A stretch of DNA of 64,000 nucleotides from Diplonema papillatum (lineage: Eukaryota > Euglenozoa > Diplonemea > Diplonemida > Diplonemidae), in the NCBI GenBank assembly GCA_030068145.1, contig JAPJBO010000317.1:1-64000 (forward strand). Reading direction: 5' to 3'. A program made the position numbers and the translations under genes. The notes below the pieces were generated by a model. It had not been told where the DNA came from and made no database searches. It was given only the letters and a program-made list of their open reading frames with translations. Positions 40,301 to 52,300 of this stretch are shown piece by piece. Position 1 is the stretch's first letter. Each line of letters opens with the position of its first letter.

Positions 40301-43300
40301 GGCGCTATCACAGGCCCTTCACCAACCTGCAGCGAAAGATGCTGCGCCCCTTGGTCAGAGACCAGAGCACCAAACCGATGTGTCGGAATTGGCCGCAAAG
40401 CTTTCCTTGGCAGAGTCACGAATCAGAGCCAGCGAGCAGAGGTGTGACGACCTTGTGCAAGAGCTGGCGCTATCACAGGCCCTTTTTAAGCAACCTGCAG
40501 CGAAGGATGCTGCTCCCCGTGGTCAGAAACCAGAGCAACTGTCTCAACCGGACGAAAACACCTTGCCGCAGCAAGTTTCGTATTCTGCTGTGAAGCTTTC
40601 CGTTACAGAAGCGAAGGCGCAGCCGTCTGTTGACGACTCTGGCAAGCAAGAGGTGACCCCTCCAGTGAAGGCGCTCTCGGGCCATTTCAGCGCGCCAGAG
40701 CAGTCGTCTCAAACTGACCTTCCCGTCAGTGACGAGGCAAAGCCGGCGTCGGAGCTAGAAGAAACACTCGCCCAGCTCGCTTCAGTATCCGCAGCGCACT
40801 CCGACAAGGTGCAGCAATGCGAGGAGCTAGTGCAGGAGCTGACGCAGATTAGGTCGCTCTCAAGCAACGATGCTGACAAGCCGGAACAGTCGTCGCAAAC
40901 GGACGTCTCTGTGCGCAACAAGTCTTCACAAGAGGAAGGAATCTACACACCGCATGTGTCGTCAACAACGGCCCTCGTTGACAAGGCGCAGCAGTGTGAG
41001 GGACTTGATGATGCAACAGATGAGCTTCGGACGCTCGTGTCAGCCCTACACGCGCAGCTCTCAGCAGCACAATCCGACAAGGAGTCAGCGCTGCGCGCAG
41101 CCGAAGCGTCGGCAGTCTCTGTCGCAGTCCTGCAGTGCGACTTGGAGCGGGCAAAGCTGGACATAGAAGACGGCCGCGATCTCAAGGAGAGGCTCTCTTT
41201 GGCGGAGGCATCCTCTGCCGCTTTGACGCAACTGCAAACCGAGTGCAATGAGGCCCTTTCGAGGGAAGCTGGCTTGCAGCTCGAGATCGATATGCTCCGC
41301 AGTGAGGGCCTTTCTCCCACGAAGCCGGAGGATGAGGACATTGATGCGGAGACCAATGCAGTCCCAACAGAGGTGGCAGGGTTGCTACAAGAGCGTCGCG
41401 AGTCTACCGTTGTCGGCTTACAGGCCGAGAATGAGCAAGCACAACGCGAGACAGGCTCTGTCGGCCTGCAGGCAGAGGTTGAAATGGTAGCCGCATCGTT
41501 GCAAGGACACAGTGAAACGATTGTTGCTGGCTTGTACTCCGAAGTTGAAGTTCCAGCAGCAGTGCAGGACCAACGAGAAACATGCACTGTCGGCTTGCAA
41601 GCAGATCCTGAAGTACTTGCTACGTTGCACGAATACAGCGAGACGATTCTTGCTGGCTTGTACTCCGAAGTTGAAGTGCCAACAGCAGCAGCGCAGGAAC
41701 ACCGAGAGACAAAGACTGTTGGCTTGCAATCAGATGTTGAAGCGCTATCAGCTTTGTTACAAGAATCCAGCGAGACGATTGTTGTTGCCTCGCAAGCCGA
41801 AGTTGAAGTCTCAACAGCATTGCAGGAACAAAGTGTCACAAGTAATGCCGCCTTGCAATCGGACGTGGAAGTGCTGGCAGCATCGTTGCAAGAACACAGC
41901 GAGACGTTTGTTGTTGGCTTACAGGACTACGTTGAAGTGCCAAGAACGGCACTACGAGAGACAGCCACTGTCGGCATGCAGGCAGACCCTGCGGTACTAG
42001 CTGCGTTGTTGCAAGAGTGCAGCCAGACGGTTGTTATTGCCTCGCAGCCCGACGTCGAAGTGCCAACAGCAACCCTGCAGGAACACCGCGTGATAAGCAA
42101 TTCCGCCTTCCATCCAGACGTTGTATTCCTTCAAGAACACAGCGAGACGTTTGTTGCTGGCTTGTACTCCAAAGTAGAAGAGCCAACAGCAGCAGTGCGG
42201 AAACATCGAGAGACCAGCACTGTCGGGTTGCAGGCAGACTTTGAAGTGCTAGCGGCATTGCTGCATGAATGCAGCGAGACGATTGTTCTTGCCTCGCAGG
42301 CCGACGTCGAAGTACCAACAGCAGCTCTGCAGGAGCACATCATGACAGGCAGTGCCGCCTTGCAATCAGACCTTGAACTGCAACCAGCAAATTTGCAAGA
42401 AAGTAGCAAGACGATGGTTACTGGCTTGCAGGCCGAAGCCGAAGTGCCGACAGCAACGTTGCAGGTACTACGAGAGACAAATACGGTTGGCGTGCAATCA
42501 GACGTTGAGGCGTTTTTGCAAGAATACGGCGAGAAGATTGTTGTTGTTTCCTCGCTGGCCGACGTCGAAGTACCAACCTCAACAACGGAGGAGCAAAGCG
42601 TGACAAGCACTGCCGCCTTGCAATCGGACGTTGGAGTGCTGTCAGCGTTGTTGCAAGAACATATCGAAACCATTGTTGTTGGCTTGTACTCCGAAGTTGA
42701 AGTGTCAGCAGCAACAGTGCAGGAACAACGAGAGACAAATACGCTTGGTTTGCAGTCAGCTGTCGAAGCGCAACCAGCTTTGTTGCAAGAACATAGCGAG
42801 ACGATTGATGTTGCCTCCCAAGCCGAAGTTGAAGTGCCCATAGAAACACTGCAGGAACACCGCGTGACAAGCATGGCCGCCTTACAATCGGACGTTGAAG
42901 TGCTAACGGCATTGTTGCAAGAACATAGCGAGACGATTGTTGTTGCCTCCCAAGCCGAAGTTGAATTGCCCATAGAAACACTGCAGGAACACCGCGTGAC
43001 AAGCATTGCCGCCTTACAATCGGACGTTGAAGTGCTAACGGCATTGTTGCAAGAACATAGCGAGACGATTGTTGTTGCCTCCCAAGCCGAAGTTGAAGTG
43101 CCCATAGAAACACTGCAGGAACACCGCGTGACAAGCATTGCCGCCTTACAATCGGACGTTGAAGTGCTAACGGCATTGTTGCAAGAGCACAGCGAGACGA
43201 TTGTTGTTGGTTTGCAGCCCGATATAGAAGTTCCAACAGCCACACCGCATGGGCAAAGTGCGACAAGCACTGCCGCCTTGCAGTCAGACCTTGAAGTGCT

Positions 43301-46300
43301 AGCAGCAATGTTGCAAGAACACAGCGAGACGCTTGTTATTGGATTGCAGGGCGACGTTGAACTCCCAACAGCAGCAGTGCAAGTACAACAAGAAACATGT
43401 ACTGTAGGGTTGCAAGCAGACTTTGAAGTGCTAGCAGCACAGTTGCAAGATCACAGTGAGGCGATTGTTATTGCCTCGCAATCCGAAGTCGAAGCACCAA
43501 CGGCAACACTGCAGGAACAAAGCGTGAGCAAAGCTGCCTTAAATTCAGACATTGAAGTGCTTGCAGCAATGTTGCAAGAACACAGCGAGACGATTGTTGT
43601 TGGATTGCAGGGCGACGTTGTACTCCCAACAGCAGCAGTGCAAGTACAACAAGAAACATGTACTGTAGGGTTGCAAACAGACTTTGAAGTGCTAGCAGCA
43701 CAGTTGCAAGATCACAGTGAGACGATGGTTATTGGCTCGTATTCCGAAGTTGAAGCACCCACAGCATTGTTACAAACATACAACGAGACGATTGTTGTTG
43801 CCTCGCAATCCGAAGTCGAAGTACCAACGGCAACACTGCAGGCACAAAGCGTGAGCAAAGCTGCCTTACAATCAGACATTGAAGTGCTAGCATCATTGGT
43901 GCAAGAACACAGCGAGACGATTGTTGTTGGCTTGCAGGCCGAAGTCGAAATTCCAGCAACACTGCAGGAACACAGCGTAACAACCATTGCCGCCTTGCAA
44001 TCGGACGTTGAAGTGCTCACGGCATTGTTACAAGAATGCAGCGAGACGATTGTTGTTGGACTGCAGGGCGACACTGAAGTGCCAGTAACAGTGCGGGACC
44101 AAAGAGAAATCAGCACTGTAAGCTTGCAAACAGACTTTGAAGTGCAAACATCATCGTTGCGGGAGTACAACGAGACGATTGTTGTTGCTTCGCAAGCCGA
44201 CGTCGAAGTGACACTAGCAACACTGCAGGAACACAGCGTGACAAGCATTGCCGCCTTGCAATCGGACGTTGAAGTGCTAACGGCGCTGTTGCAAGAACGC
44301 AGCGAGACGATTGTTGTCGCCTCGCAGACCCAAGTCGAAGTGCCGACAACAACCCCGCAGGAACAAAGTGCAACAGGCACTGCCGCCTTGCAATCGGGGG
44401 CTGAATTGCTACCAGCATTGCTGCAAGAACGCAGCGAGACGATTGTTGCTGGCTTGTACTCCGAAGTACAAGCGTCAACAGCAGCAGTGCAGGAACAACG
44501 AGAGACAAATACTGTTGGCTTGCAATCAGATGTTGAAGTGCAAGCAGCATTGTTGCAAGAACACAGCGAGACAATTGGTGTCGCCTCGCAGGCCGAACTC
44601 GAATTGCCGATGACAACACTGCAACAACAAAGCGTGATAAGCAATGCCGCCTCGCAATCTGACGTTGAAGTGCCAACAGCAGCAGTGCAGGATGGCCAGG
44701 AGGCAAACCCTGCCGCCTCGCAATCAGACGGTGAAGCGCCAACAGCTTTGTTGCAAGAACTCAGCAAAACAATTGTTCTTGGATTGCAGGCCGACGTTGA
44801 AGTTCCGGGAGCAGCACTGCAGGATCACCGAGAGACAAGCACTGTCGGATTGTCGTCAGATGTTGAAGCTCCTTCAGCAGCGTTGCAAGAATACCGTGAG
44901 ACGGTTGTTGTTGCCTTGCACGCGGAAGCCGAAGTGCCAACAGCAGCAGTGCGGGAACAACGAGAGACAAACACATCAGATGCTGGAGTGCCCTCAGCGT
45001 TGTTAGAATACCGTGAGACGGTTGTTGTTGCCTTGCACGCGGAAGCCGAAGTGCCAACAGCAGCAGTGCGGGAACAACGAGAGACAAACACATCAGATGC
45101 TGGAGTGCCCTCAGCGTTGTTAGAATACCGTGAGACGGTTGTTGTTGCCTTGCACGCGGAAGCCGAAGTGCCAACAGCAGCAGTGCGGGAACAACGAGAG
45201 ACAAACACATCAGATGCTGGAGTGCCCTCAGCGTTGTTAGAATACCGTGAGACGGTTGTTGTTGCCTCGCACGCGGAAGCAGCAGTGCCAACAGCAGCAG
45301 CGCGGGAACAACGAGAGACAAAGACTGTTGGCTTGCCATCAGATGTTGAAATGCCGTCACCTTCGTTGCAAGAATACCGTGAGACGGTTGTTGTTGCCTC
45401 GCACGCGGAAGCAGTATTGCGGGAACAACGAGAGACAAACACGGTCGGCGTGCAATCAGATGTTGAAGTGCAACGACCAATGTCGACCGCCGCTGTTGCC
45501 GTGCAGCCCGACTTCGAAGCGACGTTGGGAGACACAGCCCACGACGCGGACCCGCGCGACGACGAAGAGGACCCGAGCGAAGCCAACGACCAGCTGCAGA
45601 GAATTGTGGCCGAGCTGCTGGTGGAGAGCGTCCACGCCAAATCGAACGCAAACCCGGGACGGCGGGAAGTCGCACCCGCAGCACAACCTTTGCTGGAAGC
45701 CCAGCACGACCATCAGTCGCGGCATACGAGTTTGCCACGCGAAGCAGACAGAGGACAGCCCAGTAGTGGGAAGCCAGACGAAACACAGGACCACACAGAA
45801 CCAGCAGATGACGCGCATCCCAGTGCAGGATTGCCAGGCGAAGCAGACGGCAGGGCGGAGCCAGCCGCTGACTCGCTGTTGCCTGAGCAGTCGGACTTCG
45901 CGATGTCATGGAGGGCGACCACCGCGATATTCGCGGCTGCTGCCGACACTGCGGAACGGCAGGCGGCGCCCCCTGAAACCGTGCAGGCGCTGCGGTCCGA
46001 GCTGCGGTCGCTGGGCGAGAAGCTGCGTATAGCGAACGAAGAGCTCGCGCGCGCGTACACGGCGAAGGCAGACCAAATAGACGAGATGGACGAAACCATC
46101 GCAAACCTGCAGTCACTCCGCCTGAGCGACGCCGCAGGCTGGCAGCTGGCTTCTGAATCTGTGCAACGAATCCTCGAAGCCCGGTCCGACGAGCGTGGCG
46201 AGCTGCTGGATGTCATTCAGCGGGTGTTCCTCCGGCCTGCGATCGAACACGCGAAGGAAGGCAGTCAACCCGTCTCCAGCGCCAGAGAACCCGCACCTGT

Positions 46301-49300
46301 GCCGCAAGCAAACGAGTCCGTTCTATCCGAGACACGAGACACCACCCTACTTCAACGTGTACACGAGACACACGCAGAGAACCCCGCTTCTGTTCCAACA
46401 GCAGACGAGGCCATTGCAAGCCAAGGGCAAGACAGCCTCGAACTCGAAAAAGGCAGTCTCCCTGCTTTAAGCTCTCACGACGCCCCACACGACCACGCAA
46501 AGCTTGACGACCCCGAGCAGGAGGGTCAACAACAGCAGCAAAGAGCGGACAACCTTGGTGATGACGTTGTTCCTGCTGAAAACGAGAGACTGCTGGCGCA
46601 GAACACAAACGTGCCCGCGGATCTCCAAGAGCATGGCAGGAAAGCAATCGAGCAAGAGCTTGTACAAACAGACTACGCCGCTCTTGTCGCTGAGAATAAG
46701 AGGCTGAAGGCGAAGCTTGACGAGTTCGAACAGGAATCTCAACAACAAGAGCAGCCGGTTGCCGGGACCCAGGGGGGCCGCGCCGAATCATCGTCGGCGG
46801 TGATCGACCCATTTTCGCTGAGCAGCTCGGACACCCTCCGCGAAGAGTACGCGCGCCTGCAGCAGACTCTCGCGAAGAGGGAGCGGGCGCTGCACGAGCA
46901 GGGCCAGCACGTCGCGGCGCTGCGGCGGGCGGCGGCCCGCGCAGAGTCGTCGCGAGATGCGGCCGAGGAGGCGGCGAAGGAGGGCAGCGCTGCCGCCGAA
47001 GCCCGGCGGGCGCGGCTCGCAGCCGAGAGCGACGCGTCCGCCGCCTGCTCGGAGCAGCGCATCGAGGCGCTGGCGGGGCTGCTGCAGCGCGGGGGGAGCG
47101 CGCGGGCAGAGCCGGCCGCCCTCGCCGATTTGCTGCTCGAAAGGGAGGCCGAAGTCGTCTACTTGCGGGCCGAGTTGCAGCGCATGCGGAGCTTGGCGCA
47201 CTACGATCCAGCAGCACCAGCTGTACCCGCAGAGCCTGCAGCCGTCCACTTACGGTCCGAGTTGCAGTACGATCCAGCAGTACAAACACTCCCCACCGAG
47301 CCTGCGGCCGTCCATCTACAGTCCGAGTTGCAACGCACGCAAAGCCTGGCGCACTACGATCCAGCAGCCCCAGCACTCCCCGCAGAGCCAGCGGCGCCTC
47401 TGGTAAGGGACGAGGCCCTGCCGGAACACCCCGAGAAGCAAGGAGCGGCGCGCGAAGCAGCGGAGCTTCTCCCGACGCGGGAAGCCGACTTGCAAGCCAA
47501 AGAGGCCGAGCTGGAACTCGCTAAAAAAGGGTCGCAAGCCGCGCGAGGATCCAAGTCGCACGAGGACGGCGACGAAGAGGCAGCCAGGGCCGCAAGCGGA
47601 GAGGTGATCGCGGCGCTGAGCGCAGAACTGGAGCGCGCACGAGACGAGACGGACAAGTTGCGAGCTCTGCTATCACAGGCTGAAGGCCGCGAGCAGACAG
47701 TCAACATTCACGAACCGACAGCCATCGCGCCAGTCCACACGCTTTCTCACCAGGAACACGAGCCTGTAGCCGTGCACACGGAAGCTCTACAGTCGAGAAC
47801 AACTGACCGAAAGCAACTGTCAGACTCAGGAGACGGAACGTCAGCGTCAGGCAGAATCGCTGAGTCGGATGCAGACATAGGACACACGAGAAGTGGAGTA
47901 GATAGCTTGCGCCTTTTGGCGGAAAAATCGAAGGAGCATGGATCGGAGATGGTGGAACTGAAGGCGGAGCTGGAGCGCGCGAGGGAAGAAGCGAAAAGCC
48001 TGCGCGCCTTGCTGCAAGATCCCGGGGGCGAAGCGCTGTTGCGGGAGAAGGAACTCGAGTGCCGCGAGTTCAAGGAGGATGCAAGTCGGGCGAGAGAGGA
48101 AGCGCAGAGCCTGCTCGCGCTGCTGTCCGATGCGGAGCAACGCGGCTTCGAAGAGGGGGTGCTGAAGGCGCACGCAGACCAGCGAGAGAGCAGAGCGGAG
48201 GGTTTCGTGGCGGATGCGCAAGTGCCCCGGCAACGTGTTGCAGAGCTTCCGGAGGCTTCCAACATCGCACTGCAAGAGTGCAGTGAGGCCATCATTGTTA
48301 GCTTGCACACAGCATCTGCAGCTCCATCGGCGCCCCTGCAAGGACGAAGCGAGACAAGCGTTGTCGGCTTGCAGTCTGACCTCGAAGTGCTATCAGCACT
48401 GTTGCAAGAACACAGCGAGACGACCGTTGTTGGCTTGCAGACGGAAATTGGCGTGCGTCTAACGCTAACACTCCACGAACAAAGCGAGACCAGCACTGTC
48501 GACTTGCAGCCAGGAGCAACCCTCCAAGAACACAGCGAGATGACCGTTGTTGGCTTGCAGACCGAAGTCGGAGCGTGCGCAACGTTACCACTCCACGAAC
48601 AAAGCGAGACAAGCACTGCCGACTTGCAACTAGGAGCCATCTTGCAAGACCACAGCGAGATGACCGTTGTTGGCTTGCAGAACGACGTTGAAGTGCATCC
48701 AGCTGTGCCACTCCACGAACAAAGCGAGACATTCACTGTCGACTTGCTGCCAGGAGCAATCCTGCAAGGATACGGGGAGACGACCGTTTTTGGCTTGCAG
48801 ACCGAAGTCGGAGCGTGCGCAACGTTACCACTCCACGAACAAAGCGAGACAAGCACTGCCGACTTGCAACTAGGAGCCATCTTGCAAGAACACAGCGAGA
48901 TGACCGTTGTTGGCTTGCAGACCGAAGTCGGAGCGTGCGCAACGTTACCACTCCACGAACAAAGCGAGACAAGCACTGCCGACTTGCAACTAGGAGCCAT
49001 CTTGCAAGACCACAGCGAGATGACCGTTGTTGGCTTGCAGAACGACGTTGAAGTGCATCCAGCTGTGCCACTCCACGAACAAAGCGAGACATTCACTGTC
49101 GACTTGCTGCCAGGAGCAATCCTGCAAGGATACGGGGAGACGACCGTTTTTGGCTTGCAGACCGAAGTTGAAGTGCGCGCAACGTTACCACTCCACGAAC
49201 AAAGGGATAGAAGCACTGTCGACTTGCAGCCAGGAACACTCCTCCGAGAACACAGCGAGACGACCGTTGCTGGCTTGCACACCGACGTTGAAGTGCGTCC

Positions 49301-52300
49301 AGCTGGGACACACCACGAACAAAGCGAGACATTCACTGACTTGCTGCCAGGAGCAATCCTGCAAGGACACGGGGAGACGACCGTTGTTGGCTTGCAGACC
49401 GAAGTTGAAGTGCGCGCAACGTCACCACTCCACGAACAAAGGGAGACAAGCGCTGTCGACTTGCAACCAGGAACCATGCTGCAAGACCACAGCGAAACGA
49501 TCGGTGGCGGCTTGCAGACCGATGTTGAAGTACATCCAGCAATACCACTCCACGAACAAAGCGAGACAAGCGCTGTCGACTTGCAGCCAGGAGCAACCCT
49601 CCGAGAACACAGCGAGATGACCGTTGTTGGCTTGCAGGCCGATGTTGAAGTGCGCGCAACGTTACCACTCCATGAACAAAGCGAGACGAGCACTGTCGAC
49701 TTGCAGCCAGGAGCAGTCCTGCAAGGATGCGAGACGACCTCTGTGGGATTGCAGACCGAAGTTGAGGTTGTAGAAGGTACGCTGCAGACACAGACCGAGA
49801 CGAGCACCGCAGGTGTGCAGTCCGGTGTCGAACTTGCTTCGCAGGGCGTGCAGACCCAAGTCAGAGCGCCAACGCTGTGGGGACAAAGCAAGACAACCTG
49901 TGTCGGCTTGCAGCCCGAAGCAGAAGCGACAACAGCAATGCAGGGACAAACCGATGCGGCTATCGTCGGCTTGCGATCTGTTCAGGTTGAATCGGCAAAT
50001 GCGATGCCGCAAGACCACAGTCACCAGGACACGCATTCCGAATTTAACCAACCAGAGCCAAGGGAAATGCAGGGACGACAGGACTTGAACCCGGCTGCCG
50101 TACTTGAATTGCCGGAAGCAATCCAGCAAGAGTACAGTGCGCCGAGCAGTGCCGGATTGCAGGCTGAGGGTGAACCGACACGTGCAGTGCTAAAGGGCCA
50201 AAGCGAAACGAACGCCGTGGCCGTGCCCTCTGAGGTTGCAGCGCCATCGGCCGTGCTGCAAGTACTCAATGAGACTGTGGGAGAAGATGAAGCAGAGAGC
50301 TGGCTTGACGACCGAGGAGTAGCCAGAGAGGACGAGGCGATGGACGAGCGCAACAGGGAAATGGCCGATTTGCGGGCCGCACTAGAACACGTGACGGTGC
50401 CGCCGCACGCGGCAGGACACCCGCAGGTGGTCGTCGACAGAGTGGAAGCAGACGTTTCGAGCCCCCGCGACACCTGCAGCTTCGAAGCGAAATCCGAGTT
50501 CGAAGCCAGCAGCAGCCCGGAGGCAGCGCGGTCTCCCCCGCGCGGGCAGCGCAAGCGCGAAGAACCCGAACGACTCTGCATGTCGTGGAGGGCCACCACC
50601 GCAGTTTTCGACCCTCACAGCAGCCAAAATCGTTCGATCGGCAGAAGCCACGCGGCCAAGCCCAACGAGCCAGTGGCACCCTTCGACCCTGTTTCCCTCC
50701 AGCTGGAGAGAGATTCACTGCAAAAGCGGCTAGCCGTCGCCCTCGACGAGCTCAGCCGTGTGTACAATGAGCGAGCCACGCGGATTGATTTCCTGGAAGA
50801 GTCGAAGGCCGAGCTGAAGGCGGAGCTCGAGCAGACCGAAATGCGACTCGACGCATCCGTGCGCGCCGGCACCGAGCAGCAGTCGCTGCTGAGTCTGACC
50901 GCCGCCCAGTCGTTGCAGAGGGACGAGCAGATAGCACGCCTCCAGCGCTTGCTGGACGAAGCCCTCGCTGGCACGACCGCGAATCCCACGGCTTTCCCAC
51001 GCGACATTCCGTCTTCCGCAACCGCTTCTACCCTGCATGCACACGGGAGCGACGGGCCTAGTGAACTCGCCTCTGAGTCCGCCGTGCACAAGTCTCAACA
51101 ACAACAGGCGGCTTCGGTACAAACCGGACAACGGAGTCTTGAATGTGTGGAAGAAAAGGGGGAACCCGAAGGCCTGCAGATCTTGCCGGTAGAGGAGAAC
51201 CCCACCTGTTCTCTGCATGAAGGTGCTTCGGTACCAGTACGTCTACCGGATCTCAGACCTGTCGAGGCGGATCAGGTTTCGCCACAAAACGCCGGGCTCG
51301 GGATGGCAGACGACTCCACTCCATCACTCCACGACGAGGATCGCCAACGAGCGTGCCTTCTTGTACCTGCCGAAGAAACGGCAGCGCGCTCTTCCCTCGA
51401 AGCCGCCCAGTTGCCGGCATCCACGATGCGTGCGGACGATGCAGACGATGTCCAGAGACTCATCGCATCACTGCGTCACCGGGAAAGTGACTTAGTCGAG
51501 AGTACCCGACTTCAACACGAGCTGGAAACCCGCATGGAGGCCGAAAGGGGTCGGATGTCCTCTGAGAACGAAGCACTCAGTGTAAAGGTGCAGGAACTCA
51601 CGTCTTCCCTTGACATGCAACAGGCAGACATGATTCGCCTGAAGGAAGAGCTGGAGTCACAGCACGGCCGTGCTGAGGTTGAAGCCCAACGACAACAGTC
51701 GACCACTGAGTTAGCCCTGCAGGCAGTTGCAGAAGAGCGAGACTCGTTGGCACAGTCGTTGCGAGAAGTCAAAGCGACGCTTGAACAGACTATGGCTCCT
51801 GTGGAAGACGAGTTGGAAAGTCAAGCAAAGGCTGAGGTTTCTCATCTGGAGGCCGAAAGGGTTCGGATATCCTCTGAGAACGAAGCACTCACTCTCAAAG
51901 TGCAGGAGCTCACGTCTTCGCTTGACATGCAACAAGCGGACATGACTCGCCTGAAGCAAGAGCTGGAAGCGCAGCGCAACCGTATCGAAGTCGAAGCTCA
52001 ACGAAAGCAGTCGGAATCCGAGTTAGCTCTTCACGCAGTCGAAGAAGAACGAGACTCGTTGACACAGTCATTGCGAGAAGCAAGAACGACGCTGGAACAG
52101 ACCCTAGCTCCTGTGGACGACGACTCCGAACGTAAAATGAGAGCTGAAGTATCTCGCCTGGAGGCAGAAAATATTCAAATATCCTCTGAGAACGAAGCAC
52201 TCGCTCTCAAAGTGCAGGAACAAGCGGACATGACTCGCCTGAAGGTGGAGGCAGAGCACAGCCGTGCTGAGGTTGAAACCCAACGACAACAGTCGGTCAC

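Noticed and set aside
48361..49320. Regular 120-bp repeats as a possible CRISPR or satellite array
   Set aside because: There are no spacers between short repeats. The repeats are in frame and encode a continuous protein.
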